Assembly (NCBI RefSeq): GCF_011761945.1
Contig: NZ_JAASQV010000001.1
Location: 1,364,001-1,428,000 of the forward strand
Length of the DNA: 64,000 bases
Direction of reading: 5' to 3'
Source of the DNA: Sphingomonas leidyi
GTDB lineage: Bacteria; Pseudomonadota; Alphaproteobacteria; Sphingomonadales; Sphingomonadaceae
Under the pieces are notes generated by a model, which was not told the DNA's origin, searched no databases, and saw only the letters and a list, made by a program, of their open reading frames with translations. Below are positions 12,001 to 20,747 of the stretch, one piece after another. The translations under genes were made by a program, and so were the position numbers. How positions within the stretch are numbered: the stretch's first letter is position 1; each line of letters opens with the position of its first letter.

Positions 12001-12273
12001 GATCCGCGTCGATCCGGTGGAGGAGGCGGACGTCATCTGCGTCACTCCCGCGATCGTGCCCAGCCGCTTCTCCAGCGGAGCGGCGACGCTGGAGGCCATG
12101 TTCGACGGGCTGGCGCCGCTCAGCGTGGCGGTGACGCTGATCGTCGGCAGGTCGATCTGCGGCAGGGGAGATACCGGGATCGAGAGCGTCGCCGCCACGC
12201 CGGCCAGCATCAGCCCCAGCGTCAGCAGCAGCGTGCCGACCGGCCGGCGGATGAAGGGGGCGGAGAGGTTCAT
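9085..12273 (-). CDS. mdtC: RND efflux permease, MdtC-like
   Basis: At 1062 residues this is a full-length HAE1-family resistance-nodulation-division transporter of the inner membrane. It begins NLSAPFIRRPVGTLLLT, the usual MdtC start, and has the DDAIVVVENI signature in the transmembrane part, with two large periplasmic loops. MdtB and MdtC form a heterotrimer that exports drugs, bile salts or metal complexes using the proton gradient. The start ATG overlaps the mdtB stop and the stop overlaps the start of the outer membrane factor. Confidence 0.93.
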   Translation of the reverse strand: MNLSAPFIRRPVGTLLLTLGLMLAGVAATLSIPVSPLPQIDLPTISVTATLSGASPSNMASSVAAPLEKRLGTIAGVTQMTSASSTGSTRITLQFDLGRDIDGAARDVQAAINAARADLPSTLRTNPTYRKVNPADAPIMILALTSDRRSPAEIFDTVSAIVQQRLLQVEGVGDVELGGAALPSVRVDVNPLAVARYGIPLEDVRAALSASAANRPRGLIEGAGLAWQIYADTPGVRAEDFRDLPVASRNGTLVRLEDIANVHDGPEDVRTMGLFNGQRAVMVVITRQPGANIVATVNAVKAALPRLQASIPADVKLHLASDRTTTIRASLREVEITLLIATLLVVGVVSLFLRSLRATLVPAMAVLTSLLGTVAVIYMLGFSLNNLSLMALTVATGFVVDDAIVVVENIARHIERGMKPVQAALTGAREVGFTVLSISASLIAVFIPLLFMGGVVGRLFREFAVTMSVAVAISLVISLTATPMLAALLLRGEERTPRFAQWFERGFEHVRTRYSHGLDRALAHRGITLALLAATVALNVALIVQAPKGLFPEQDTGSLMGGVHVDQSMSFSAVQSRLVQIVGMVKRDPAVADVVAFTGGSRTGGAFLFIMLKQGKRDPARTVINRLRPQLGRITGVTAFLNPVQDLQTGGRSANSSYQYTLQANDPVTLRAAGTKLVDLMKREPQTFTDVDIDQQDGGSETYLTVDRVAAARLGITNQAIDNALYDAFGQRQAVTLYSGLNQYHVVLGVAPEFSTSPEALNGTYVPAGGSSAAATGSAPVSTTGAGRDASTGNAVNTTPATIVPISTIARWQNNSTPAVVNHQGGEPSATVSFNLPNGVTLGQAAERLIAIQRSAGLPATVHGGFAGNAQLLQQSMGSMPLLILAALVAIYLVLGILYESAIHPITILSTIPSAGVGAVVALMLAGMQLDVIGLIAIILLIGIVKKNAILIIDFALDAERGRGLAPVDAIREAALQRFRPIVMTTLAAALGALPLAIGFGEGAELRQPLGVAIVGGLVAAQFLTLFTTPVVFLALDRFRRRSPHERLLARHGPDEPGLEPA

Positions 12274-15200
12274 GCCGCCGCCGGAGCCTCCGCAGGCGGC
12301 GGGCGCCGCCCGAAACGGGCTCCCAGTCGCTCGAATGCCAGGAAGATCACCGGCGTGGTGAACAGGGTGAGCAGCTGGCTGACGATCAGGCCGCCGGCGA
12401 TGGCGAGGCCGAGCGGCTGGCGCAGCTCGGAGCCCATGCCGGATCCGAAGATCATCGGCAGCGCGGCGAACAGCGCAGCGAAGGTGGTCATCAGGATCGG
12501 GCGGAAGCGCAGCCGGGCCGCCTGGCGGATCGCGGCATCGGCCTCCATCCCTTCCTCGCGCTGGGCCCGGATCGCGAAGTCGATCATCATGATCGCGTTC
12601 TTCTTGACGATGCCGATCAGCAGCACGATGCCGATGATCCCGATCACGCCCAGCCCTTCGCCCGACAGGATCAGCGCGAGCAGCGCGCCGACTGCGGCGG
12701 CGGGCAGGGTGGAGAGGATGGTCAGCGGGTGGATGAAGCTCTCATAGAGCACGCCCAGCACGATATAGACGATCACCACCGCCGCCAGGATCAGCCAGAA
12801 CTCGTTGCCGAGCGAGCTGCGGAACGCCTCCGCAGCGCCCTGGAAATGGGTATCGAGCGACGTGGGCACGCCGATCCTGGCCTCCACCCGCGCGACGGCG
12901 TCCACCGCGGCGCCCAGCGAGACGCCCGGCGCCGGATCGAAGCCGATCGTCGCGGCCGGGAACTGGCCGACACGGGTGATGAGCAGCGGCGCGGTGCCCT
13001 TGTCGAAGCGCGCCACGGTGCCGAGCGGGACCGAGCTGCCGCTCGATGTGGGGACATAGAGGCTGTTCAGCGCATCCGGCGAGGTGAGCATGCCCGGCTG
13101 GCTCTCCAGGATCACGCGATACTGGCTGGCGGCGGTGAAGATCGTCGAGACGATCCGCTGGCCGAACGCGTCGTAGAGTGCGCTGTCGATCGTCGAGGCG
13201 CTGATCCCCAGCCGCCCGGCGCTCTCGCGGTCGATGATGACCGTCACCGCGCGGCCCTGGTCGAGCACGTCGGACGTGACGTTGGCGAGCGCCGGCTCGC
13301 GGCGCAGCGCGGCGGTCAGCCGTTGCGCCCATTGGTTCACTTGCGCCTGGTTCGCACCCTGGAGCGCGAAGCGGTAGCGCGTCGGCCCGCCCTCCGAATC
13401 GATGGTGAGGTCCTGGACCGGACGGAAATAGACCTGCACGCCGGGAATGCCGCGGGCGCGCTCCGCCAGCCGCTCGAGCAGCGCGGCTTGGCTGCCGCGC
13501 TCGGACTGAGGCTTGAGGTTGATCAGCATCCGCCCCTGGTTGAGCGACGGATTGACGCCATCCACGCCGACATTGCCGCTCAGGCTGTCCACGTCCGGAT
13601 CGCGCAGCACCGCGTCGGCCACCTGGGTCTGGATCGCCTGCATCCGTGCGAACGATGCTTCCTGCGGCCCGATCACCACGGCCTGGAGCTGGCCGGTATC
13701 CTGTTCGGGGAACAGCCCCTTCGGAATGGCGAAGGCGAGCAGGGCAGTGAGCGCCAGCGTGCCGGCGAAGAGCAGCAGCACCAGCCGCTGGCGCTCGAGC
13801 ACCCAGGCGAGGCCGCGGGCATAGCCGTGCGCCACCCGGTCGAACGTCGCGAGCGACCAGCGGACCGGCGCGATCAGCCGCTCTTCCGATTCGCGCCGCA
13901 GCCAGCGGCCCGAGAGCATCGGCACCAGGGTGAGCGCGACGCCGGCCGAGATCACGATCGTCACCGACAATGTCACCGCGAATTCGCGGAAGAGCCGGCC
14001 GACCACGTCCCCCATGAACAGCAGCGGCACCAGCGCGGCGATCAGGCTGACGGTGAGCGAAACGATGGTGAAGCCGATCTCGCCCGATCCCTTGAGCGCG
14101 GCCTGGAGCGGCGTGTCGCCTTCCTCGATATGGCGCTGGATATTCTCGATGACGACGATCGCGTCGTCGACGACGAAGCCCGCGGCGATCGTCATCGCCA
14201 TCAGCGTGAGATTGTTGATCGAATAGCCGAGCTGATACATCGCGGCAAAGGCGCCGACGAGCGATAGCGGCACGGCGAGGCTGGCGACGAAGGTGGCGCG
14301 CGGGCTGCCCAGGAACAGGAACATCGCCAGCGTCACCAGCACGACCGCGAAGGCCAGCTCCATCTGCACGTCCGCCACCGAGGCGCGGATGCCGGCGGTG
14401 CGATCGGTGAGCAGCGTCACATGGACGTCGGGCGGAAGCTGCGCCTCGAGCCCGGGCAAGGTCGCCTTGATCGCGTCCACCGTGGCGATCACGTTGGCGC
14501 CCGGCTGGCGCTGGACGTCGACGATCACTGCCGGCGTGCGGTTCATCCAGGCGGCGAGGCGCACATTCTCGGTGGAATCGACCACGTTGGCGACGTCGCT
14601 CAGCTTGACCGGCGCATTGTTCCGCCAGGAGACGATCAGGTCGCGATATTCCTGTGCGGTGCCGAGCTGGTCGTTGCCGTCGATCGACCAGGAGCGCGTG
14701 GGGCCGTCGAAGCTGCCCTTGGCGGCGTTGGCGTTGGCGGCGGCGATTGCCGTGCGCAGCGTCTCGCTCGAGAGCCCGTACGATGCCAGCGCCTGGACAT
14801 TGGCCTGGATGCGCACCGCGGGCCGCTGGCCGCCCGAGAGCGTGACCAGGCCGACCCCGCTCATCTGGGCGATCTTGGCGGCAAGGCGCTGGTCGGCCAG
14901 GTCCTCGATCTGGGCCAGGGTGCGGGTGCGCGAGGTGAGGCCGAGCGTCACGATCGGCGCGTCGGCGGGATTGACCTTGGCGTAGATGGGCGGGGCGGGC
15001 AGGTCCGACGGGAGCAGTGTGCCCGCCGCGTTGATCGCCGCCTGCACTTCCTGCTCCGCCACGTCGAGCGACAGGTCGAGCTTGAACTGGAGCGTGATGA
15101 CCGAGGCGCCGGCGGAGGATTGCGACGACATCCGCGCCAGCCCCGCCATCTGGCCGAACTGGCGCTCGAGCGGGCTGGTGACGGTGAGCGCCATCACGTC

Positions 15201-15404
15201 CGGGCTGGCGCCGGGATAGAGGGTGCGCACCTCGATCGTCGGGTAATCGACTTCGGGCAGCGCCGACAGCGGCAGCACCCGATAGGCGACCAGCCCGGCG
15301 AGCAGCACCGCCACCGCCAGCAGCGTGGTCGCCACCGGCCGCAGGATGAAGACGTGCCAGGGGCCCGCCCGCTCGACTGGGCCGGGCTGTTCGTCCGCGC
15401 TCAC
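12270..15404 (-). CDS. mdtB: RND efflux permease, MdtB-like
   Basis: The 1044-residue protein is the second RND subunit. Near its start it has WHVFILRPVATTLLAVAVL and the MdtB-typical LSALPEVDYPTIEVRTLYPG, and DDAIVVIENIQRHIEEG occurs in the membrane domain. It pairs with MdtC in a proton-driven pump. It sits between mdtA and mdtC with four-base overlaps on both sides, so the subunits should be made in proportion. Keeping two different RND subunits, rather than one homotrimeric one, is the hallmark of the MdtABC type. Confidence 0.93.
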   Translation of the reverse strand: MSADEQPGPVERAGPWHVFILRPVATTLLAVAVLLAGLVAYRVLPLSALPEVDYPTIEVRTLYPGASPDVMALTVTSPLERQFGQMAGLARMSSQSSAGASVITLQFKLDLSLDVAEQEVQAAINAAGTLLPSDLPAPPIYAKVNPADAPIVTLGLTSRTRTLAQIEDLADQRLAAKIAQMSGVGLVTLSGGQRPAVRIQANVQALASYGLSSETLRTAIAAANANAAKGSFDGPTRSWSIDGNDQLGTAQEYRDLIVSWRNNAPVKLSDVANVVDSTENVRLAAWMNRTPAVIVDVQRQPGANVIATVDAIKATLPGLEAQLPPDVHVTLLTDRTAGIRASVADVQMELAFAVVLVTLAMFLFLGSPRATFVASLAVPLSLVGAFAAMYQLGYSINNLTLMAMTIAAGFVVDDAIVVIENIQRHIEEGDTPLQAALKGSGEIGFTIVSLTVSLIAALVPLLFMGDVVGRLFREFAVTLSVTIVISAGVALTLVPMLSGRWLRRESEERLIAPVRWSLATFDRVAHGYARGLAWVLERQRLVLLLFAGTLALTALLAFAIPKGLFPEQDTGQLQAVVIGPQEASFARMQAIQTQVADAVLRDPDVDSLSGNVGVDGVNPSLNQGRMLINLKPQSERGSQAALLERLAERARGIPGVQVYFRPVQDLTIDSEGGPTRYRFALQGANQAQVNQWAQRLTAALRREPALANVTSDVLDQGRAVTVIIDRESAGRLGISASTIDSALYDAFGQRIVSTIFTAASQYRVILESQPGMLTSPDALNSLYVPTSSGSSVPLGTVARFDKGTAPLLITRVGQFPAATIGFDPAPGVSLGAAVDAVARVEARIGVPTSLDTHFQGAAEAFRSSLGNEFWLILAAVVIVYIVLGVLYESFIHPLTILSTLPAAAVGALLALILSGEGLGVIGIIGIVLLIGIVKKNAIMMIDFAIRAQREEGMEADAAIRQAARLRFRPILMTTFAALFAALPMIFGSGMGSELRQPLGLAIAGGLIVSQLLTLFTTPVIFLAFERLGARFGRRPPPAEAPAAA

Positions 15405-16624
15405 TGGTCCGCGCCGTGCCGGTGCCTGTGCCCGCCACCGGGCTGGCCGGTGCCCCCGCTGCCGCCGCCAGCACCCTGCTTGCCCGGCAGCGAGACGCGG
15501 GCGCCGTCATCCAGGGTATCGGCGCCGTCGGTTACCACCGCCGCGCCTTGGGGGAGCCCGCTCGCCACGATGATGCTGGTGCCGTCGCTCGGTCCCAGCT
15601 TCACCAGGGTGAGCTTCACGGTGCGATCGGGCTGGATCACGAAGACGAAATCGCCATTCGCGCCGTGCCGCACCGAGTTGACGGGCACGGCGAGCCCCTG
15701 GTGCACGGTGCCGATCTCGGCCGAGACATTGACGAACTGGCTGGGGAAGAGCGCGCCGCCGCCATTGCCGAAGCGCGCCTTCGCCTTCACCGTGCCGCTG
15801 GTCGGGTCGATCTGGTTGTCGAGCGTCAGGAAGCGGCCCTGGGCGAGCGTGGTGGCCCCCGTGGAATCGGTGGCGCTGACGGGCATGTCGCCGCCGCTGG
15901 CCAGCCGCGCCTGCAGCGTCGCGATCTGGTTCTGCGGCAGGGAGAAGGTCACGTCGATCGGGTCGATCTGGGTGATCACTGCGAGCCCGGTGGTGTCCGA
16001 GGGCGTCACGTAATTGCCGATATCGACCTGGCGCAGGCCGATCCGTCCGCTCACCGGCGCGCGGATCGAGGTATAGGCCAGGTTGAGCGCGGCCGTGCCG
16101 ATCGCCGCGCGGTCGGCGCCGATCGTGCCGTCGAGCTGCTTGAGCGTCGCCGCCTGGGTCTCGACCTGCTGGCGTGCGATCGAATCCTGGGCAAGCAGCC
16201 CCTGGTAGCGCTTCAGATCGGTCGCCGCCATGTCGCGCTGGGCGAGGTCGCGGGCAAGGTTGGCGCGCGCCTGGGCCAGGGCGAGCTTGTAGGGGCGGGG
16301 GTCGATCTGGGCGATCAGCTGCCCCTTCGTCACCATCTGCCCTTCGGTGAAGTGCAGGCTGAACAGCGTGCCGGCGATCTGGGTGCGCACCGTGGCGGTG
16401 GTCAGCGGCTGGACGGTGCCGATCGCCGCCAGCCGGATCGGCATGTCGATCCGCCCGACATGCGCGACGCCGACCGTGATCGGCTGGCCCGCGCCGCGGT
16501 GCCGCCCGCCCGAGCCGCCTTCGCGGGAGGCGTTCCATCGCCAGGCAGCGAAAATGACCAGGAGAAGGACAAGGACGATGCCGATGGCGCGCCAGCGGGG
16601 CGAGGTCAGCTTGAAGCCTGTCAC
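15401..16624 (-). CDS. mdtA: Membrane fusion protein MdtA-like
   Basis: This 407-residue periplasmic adaptor joins the RND pump to the outer membrane channel. It has one N-terminal membrane helix (about residues 12-28, IGIVLVLLLVIFAAW), then the lipoyl/hairpin region (GTVQPLTTATVRTQIAGT, LIAQIDPRPY) and the beta-barrel motif YTSIRAPVSGRIGLRQVD. The tail is glycine-rich and ends in a short histidine cluster GGGHRHRHGADQ, unusual for MdtA and possibly metal-binding. It is the first gene of mdtA-mdtB-mdtC-OMF. A 27-base interrupted palindrome lies 40 bases upstream and could be the regulator site; no regulator gene is adjacent. Confidence 0.93.
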   Translation of the reverse strand: MTGFKLTSPRWRAIGIVLVLLLVIFAAWRWNASREGGSGGRHRGAGQPITVGVAHVGRIDMPIRLAAIGTVQPLTTATVRTQIAGTLFSLHFTEGQMVTKGQLIAQIDPRPYKLALAQARANLARDLAQRDMAATDLKRYQGLLAQDSIARQQVETQAATLKQLDGTIGADRAAIGTAALNLAYTSIRAPVSGRIGLRQVDIGNYVTPSDTTGLAVITQIDPIDVTFSLPQNQIATLQARLASGGDMPVSATDSTGATTLAQGRFLTLDNQIDPTSGTVKAKARFGNGGGALFPSQFVNVSAEIGTVHQGLAVPVNSVRHGANGDFVFVIQPDRTVKLTLVKLGPSDGTSIIVASGLPQGAAVVTDGADTLDDGARVSLPGKQGAGGGSGGTGQPGGGHRHRHGADQ

Positions 16625-16663
16625 CAGCGCACCTTTCGTGCTGTCAGGTTGTTCCGGGGATAT

Positions 16664-16690
16664 TAGACGCGCAATGCAACTGCGGGTCTA
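16664..16690. promoter_or_regulatory. Interrupted palindrome upstream of mdtA (candidate operator)
   Basis: Arms TAGACGCGCA (16664-16673) and TGCGGGTCTA (16681-16690) are complementary at nine of ten positions and flank a 7-base spacer. The site lies 40 bases upstream of the mdtA start, where a TetR- or MarR-type repressor of an efflux operon would be expected to bind. The regulator is not in the window. Confidence 0.45.
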
Positions 16691-16718
16691 GGTGCAAATA
16701 TGTATCAAAATTGGGAAG

Positions 16719-16733
16719 GTTCGGAAGCTGTTC
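16719..16733. promoter_or_regulatory. GTTC-N7-GTTC match (possible LexA box)
   Basis: The bases GTTC GGAAGCT GTTC fit the alphaproteobacterial SOS box. It lies 95 bases before mdtA. About one such match is expected by chance in a window of this size and composition, and neither flanking operon is a classical SOS target, so this is weak. Confidence 0.2.
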
Positions 16734-16912
16734 GGATGTTGATTTTCCGGCAATTTCCTCCGGATCGGAACTATTCCGTCGGCGATTATGTCGCAATTTT
16801 TCTCGCGGCACGGGGCGTGCATGCCATTTGCCGACACATGGGGCGCCCGGAGAAAGTGAACGTGCCGGCCGGGCGGTGCGCAGGACGTAAATTACGCTAT
16901 TCGCCATGACCC

Positions 16913-16946
16913 GCGCTCGCGTGGAAATTCGCGCGTTCGCGAGCGC
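16913..16946. repeat. Perfect 9-base inverted repeat in the pilus leader region
   Basis: GCGCTCGCG (16913-16921) and CGCGAGCGC (16938-16946) are perfect complements around a 16-base spacer. It lies 181 bases upstream of the first pilin gene. It may be an operator or an mRNA stem; no function is known. Confidence 0.4.
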
Positions 16947-17103
16947 CAAGGCGAGCAGCGTCGACGGAAGGACCCCCATTCGGCGCGACGATCGTCCGGG
17001 CGCTAACTATCCTGATAATACGGATTTTGCCGAGGTCGCGAATCGACGATAGTTTAATCCGCCTTGTAATAATCTGCCGCTTGCCGAGAGAAATTCTCGT
17101 GGA

Positions 17104-17119
17104 ACCTCAATAGCGAGGT
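17104..17119 (+). promoter_or_regulatory. Hairpin over the ribosome binding site of the first pilin gene
   Basis: ACCTC (17104-17108) can pair with GAGGT (17115-17119), which holds the Shine-Dalgarno bases upstream of ATG 17127. A second weaker AAGG site at 17120-17123 stays free. The pairing could lower translation of the pilin gene. Confidence 0.35.
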
Positions 17120-17126
17120 AAGGTAA

Positions 17127-17699
17127 ATGGCGATCGATACTGGCAAGATTTTCGTTCCCGCCCGCCGGACTGCCCGTCTGTGCGTCGTGGCAAGCGCGCT
17201 GGTGGCTGCTCCGCCGGCATTTTCCTCCACGCAGGGTACGCTGGGCGCCACTTCGACGGGTTCGGTCAGCATCACCGCAAGCGTCGCGAACCGCGCGCAG
17301 ATCACCGGCCTGACGGACATATCCTTCTCGGCCGTCGATCCGGCCACCGCCGCGACCAGCGCGCAGAGCGACTGCGTGTGGAGCAACACGGCAACCAAGG
17401 GATACAGCATCACCGCGACCGGCAGCGGCACCAGCGGGGCGTTCACGCTCGCCAACGGCTCGCTGACCGTGCCCTATTCGGTGCAATGGGCAGCGAGCAC
17501 CGGGCAGACCAGCGGCAGCGCGTTGACCGCGGGAACCGCGCTCGGGGGGCTGACCACGACCGCCGCCAACCCGACCTGCAGCACCGGCGCAGCGACGACT
17601 TCGAGCCTCATCGTCTCGATCTCCGCGCCGAACCTGCAGGGGATGGAGGCGGGAGTCAGCTATACGGGCACGCTGACCCTGCTGGTAACGCCGCAATAG
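17127..17699 (+). CDS. Spore coat U domain pilin (Csu-type)
   Basis: The 190-residue secreted protein has a signal peptide (about 1-33, ending APPAFS) and a spore coat protein U (SCPU) domain. Family features are the early VSITASVANRAQITGLTDISF strand region, the cysteines in SDCVW and PTCST, and the C-terminal beta strand SYTGTLTLLVTPQ used for donor-strand exchange. In Acinetobacter Csu pili and Myxococcus spore coats such proteins are assembled by a chaperone and usher. Here they would be exported to the cell surface. The gene starts the pilus operon, with the site GAGGTAAGG before ATG 17127. Confidence 0.85.
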   Translation: MAIDTGKIFVPARRTARLCVVASALVAAPPAFSSTQGTLGATSTGSVSITASVANRAQITGLTDISFSAVDPATAATSAQSDCVWSNTATKGYSITATGSGTSGAFTLANGSLTVPYSVQWAASTGQTSGSALTAGTALGGLTTTAANPTCSTGAATTSSLIVSISAPNLQGMEAGVSYTGTLTLLVTPQ

Positions 17700-17727
17700 C
17701 CCCCGGGCGATCAGGAAGGGTTCGGCC

Positions 17728-18216
17728 ATGCAGGGTCGCTCCCATTCCCGATCCACGGCGGCGGGGGTGCTCGCAACGCTCCTCCTGGCGGCGATGCCGG
17801 TGCCGGCCTTCGCCCAGAACGTGCAGATAACCCAGCTGAGCGACGTGTCGTTCGGCGCGATCACGAATGTCGGCGTCGATCAGGTCCGGAGCCAGTCGGT
17901 GTGCGCCTATAGCGGGCTGCTGGGCGGCCGCTATTCGCTGACGGCGACCGGTTCCGGCGCCGGCGGCGCGTTCACGCTCTCCAACGGGGCGAGCGTGCTT
18001 CCCTATGAAGTCCAGTGGAACACCTCCGCCGGGCAGAGCTCGGGCACCAATCTCGTATCGGGCGCGGCACTGACCGGGCAGACGGTGCTGTTGAGCTGCC
18101 CGCTTCTTCAGGTCACCAATTCGAGCCTCATCATCATCCTGCGCGGTGCCGCGCTGACCACGGCCACCGCCGGGAATTATAGCGGCACGCTCACGATCAT
18201 GCTCGCGGCGAACTGA
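17728..18216 (+). CDS. Second spore coat U domain pilin
   Basis: The 162-residue protein has a signal peptide (about 1-30, ending PAFAQ) followed directly by an SCPU domain: NVQITQLSDVSFGAI, cysteines in SVCAYS and LLSCPLL, and the C-terminal strand NYSGTLTIMLAAN. It is shorter than the first pilin and similar in layout, so the two probably arose by duplication and form subunits of one fibre. Its stop overlaps the start of the usher gene. Which subunit is the shaft and which the tip cannot be decided from sequence. Confidence 0.85.
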   Translation: MQGRSHSRSTAAGVLATLLLAAMPVPAFAQNVQITQLSDVSFGAITNVGVDQVRSQSVCAYSGLLGGRYSLTATGSGAGGAFTLSNGASVLPYEVQWNTSAGQSSGTNLVSGAALTGQTVLLSCPLLQVTNSSLIIILRGAALTTATAGNYSGTLTIMLAAN

Positions 18217-20747
18217 TGCGGATGCGCCGCGCGATCGGCGTTGCGCTGCTCTCGCTGCTGGCCGCGGCGGGCATCGGTGCCATTCCCTCGGCGGCGGCGC
18301 AGGGCAACCGGCAGGCCGGCGGCGTCGAGGGGCGCGGGCCCTCGCCGGCAGGCCCGGCCAGGCCCGTGATGGTGACGGCCGCGATGCCGAGCGACTTCGC
18401 CGACCTCGCCCAGGCGCAGAGGCTCGTCGCCGATGTCTTCTTCGGCGGCGTCCGGATCGGGCAGTTCGACATCGAGGCGAAGCCCGGAGAGGTTCGCTTC
18501 GCCCGCCCCGCAAGCGTCGTCGCGGCGATACCGAATGTCGCCGATGCCGGGGCCGTCACGCATGCCCTGACCGGCGCGCTGGATGCGAACGCCCGGTTCC
18601 TGTGCGCGGACACGTCCAGCCCTTGCGAGACTCCGCACCCCGAAGCGGCCGCGATCGTTTTCGATCCGCGGCGTTTCCGCATCGACCTCTATCTGAACCC
18701 GAATCTGCTGGCGATCCGTGCGGCGACCGTCGATCGCTTCCTCCAGCCCTATAGCAAGGGCCTCTCGTTCGTCGACGTTGTGGGCGGCGCCATTGCAGGC
18801 GGCGACGGGCAGGCGGTCAATTACAACATCTATAACCGCGCGATCATCGGCGCTGGAAATACCCGCCTGATTTCAGAGGCTTCGGTTTCGTCGGGGCGGG
18901 GCCTCGACGTCGATACGCTCGCGGTTCAGCGCGACAGCCCCGGCACGCGGTACAGCGGGGGGCTGTTCTACGCGCCCGGCGCCGATCTGGTCGGGCGCAG
19001 GCGCATTCTCGGCGTCGGCATCGCTTCCCAGTTCGACACGCGTGCCGATCGGATGCAGCTGTTCGGCAGCCCGCTCGTCGTCTTCCTCGGCCAGCGATCG
19101 CGCGTGGATATCTATGTCGAGGGCCGCCTGGTGAGTTCCCAGAGCTTCGAGGCCGGCAACCAGACGCTCGACACTGCCGCACTTCCGGACGGCTCCTATC
19201 CGGTCGAGCTCCGCGTTCAGGAGGCGAGCGGGGCGACGCGCACCGAGCGGCGCTTCTTCACCAAGAGCACTGCCATCGCCCCGGTCGGGCATCTTGCCTT
19301 CTTCGCCAATGCGGGCCTGCTGGCCGTGGATCGCAAGGACAAGTGGCTGTCGGTCTCGCACGTGCCCCTGCTGACGGCGGGACTGGCGGGGCGCGCCGGC
19401 CCCACCATTGCCTGGGACGCGACCGTGATGCTGACCGATCGCAAGGCGCTGAGCGAAGTCGGCGTGACCTATCTCGCGCCCAATTTCCAGACTCGCCTCG
19501 CGGTACTGGGCTCGAGCGCGGGCGACTATGGCATTGTCGGGCAGGCCGGTTCGACGACGGGCGGCGCGTTCGGCTATAATTTCGACCTGCGCTATGTTCA
19601 CAGCCGCGATCGGGCGCCGTTGATCCCGCTCGCCGACTATGTCTATGACAATTTCTCGTCGCCTAACCCTGTTATCCAAGGTTTTCAGGGAGCTAGCGCC
19701 AGCTTTGCCCAAGCGATCGGAAATATCTCCTACTATGTCGGCGGCGGGCAGATCGGCGTCAGCGCCTATCTGCGGCATGACGAAGGACGCCCCACATCCT
19801 ATGCAATCGGCCCATCGGTGCGATGGACGGTATTGCGGCGGCGGCAGTTCCAGCTGACCTTCAACGGCACATATGCCGCGACGAACCATGGAAAATCCGT
19901 GGCATTTGGCCTTCAGTTTCAGGTGTTTCGTCCAAGATCCTCATTCAGTGTGCAAACTGGTTTCCAAACCGGCCTCGGCGAGCGGCAGCGGCGGCTCGAC
20001 GATGTCGAGGAAGTGTCGGCCTCGATCCATCGCAGCGGCGTTCTGGGCGGCGAATTCGATGCAGCGGGCACCGTCCAGCATAGCGGCGACGGCACAGTGC
20101 TCCAGGCTTCCGCCAGCGAGCGCAATGCCACGGGCTTCGCCTCGGCGAGCGTGGTCCATCGGATCGGGGGCACGGGCAGCGCCAGCCAATATGCCCTGAC
20201 CGCACAGACTTCGCTCGCCGCGGGCGGAGGGATCTTCCACATCGGCGCGCGCGACCAGAATGACAGCGTGATCAGCGTGCGGGTGCGCGGCACTGCCCGC
20301 AACGCGCGCTTCGTGGTGCTGGTCGATGACGCGCCCCGCGGCGAACTCGCCGCCGGCGAGCATCTGAACCTGGCGGTCACGCCCTATCGGCGGTACAAGG
20401 TCAGGATCCGTCCGGCCGGCAGCGAACTGGTCAGTTTCGACGCGCAGACCCGATCGGTCGACGTCTATCCGGGCACCGTCGCGGTGCTGGACTGGAAGGC
20501 GAACGCGGTGCTGGCGATGTTCGGGCGGCTGACCTGGCCCGATGGCAGCCCGGTCGCCAATGCCGATATCGTCACGGACGGAGCCATCGCCGCAAGCGAC
20601 ATGCGGGGCTATTTCCAGTTGCAGGCGCCGGGCGATGCGCAAATCGTCGTGCACGCAACCGACGGCCGGACATGCCGGGCGAAGCTCAGCGCGAAACCAT
20701 CGCAGAACGAATATTCCGCAATCGGAGACGTCCAATGCAGACCCTGA
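18216..20747 (+). CDS. Outer membrane usher protein (FimD/CsuD family)
   Basis: The 843-residue usher carries a signal peptide (about 1-28, ending PSAAAQ) and the PapC-type N-domain, beta barrel, plug and C-domains. Recognisable stretches are RFRIDLYLNPNLLA, GSYPVELRVQEASG before the plug, and the C-terminal PYRRYKVRIRPAGSELVSFD with DMRGYFQLQAPG. The usher is the pore through which chaperone-bound pilins are polymerised across the outer membrane. It follows the two pilin genes and overlaps the chaperone start by 13 bases. A stretch at about 19660-19960 is poorer in G+C than the rest. Confidence 0.88.
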   Translation: MRMRRAIGVALLSLLAAAGIGAIPSAAAQGNRQAGGVEGRGPSPAGPARPVMVTAAMPSDFADLAQAQRLVADVFFGGVRIGQFDIEAKPGEVRFARPASVVAAIPNVADAGAVTHALTGALDANARFLCADTSSPCETPHPEAAAIVFDPRRFRIDLYLNPNLLAIRAATVDRFLQPYSKGLSFVDVVGGAIAGGDGQAVNYNIYNRAIIGAGNTRLISEASVSSGRGLDVDTLAVQRDSPGTRYSGGLFYAPGADLVGRRRILGVGIASQFDTRADRMQLFGSPLVVFLGQRSRVDIYVEGRLVSSQSFEAGNQTLDTAALPDGSYPVELRVQEASGATRTERRFFTKSTAIAPVGHLAFFANAGLLAVDRKDKWLSVSHVPLLTAGLAGRAGPTIAWDATVMLTDRKALSEVGVTYLAPNFQTRLAVLGSSAGDYGIVGQAGSTTGGAFGYNFDLRYVHSRDRAPLIPLADYVYDNFSSPNPVIQGFQGASASFAQAIGNISYYVGGGQIGVSAYLRHDEGRPTSYAIGPSVRWTVLRRRQFQLTFNGTYAATNHGKSVAFGLQFQVFRPRSSFSVQTGFQTGLGERQRRLDDVEEVSASIHRSGVLGGEFDAAGTVQHSGDGTVLQASASERNATGFASASVVHRIGGTGSASQYALTAQTSLAAGGGIFHIGARDQNDSVISVRVRGTARNARFVVLVDDAPRGELAAGEHLNLAVTPYRRYKVRIRPAGSELVSFDAQTRSVDVYPGTVAVLDWKANAVLAMFGRLTWPDGSPVANADIVTDGAIAASDMRGYFQLQAPGDAQIVVHATDGRTCRAKLSAKPSQNEYSAIGDVQCRP

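Larger units (their letters stand above)
16625..17126. other. Divergent intergenic region, mdtA / pilus locus
   Basis: About 500 bases without a convincing gene and visibly richer in A+T than the flanks. It holds the mdtA-proximal palindrome, a GTTC-N7-GTTC match, a long inverted repeat and a hairpin over the ribosome site of the pilin gene, all listed separately. Short open frames at 16700-16909 (+) and 16644-16979 (-) lack ribosome sites and recognisable sequence. Confidence 0.6.

Noticed and set aside
16644..16979. Small frames in the mdtA/pilus intergenic region
   Set aside because: No ribosome binding site, no similarity, and they overlap regulatory-looking repeats.
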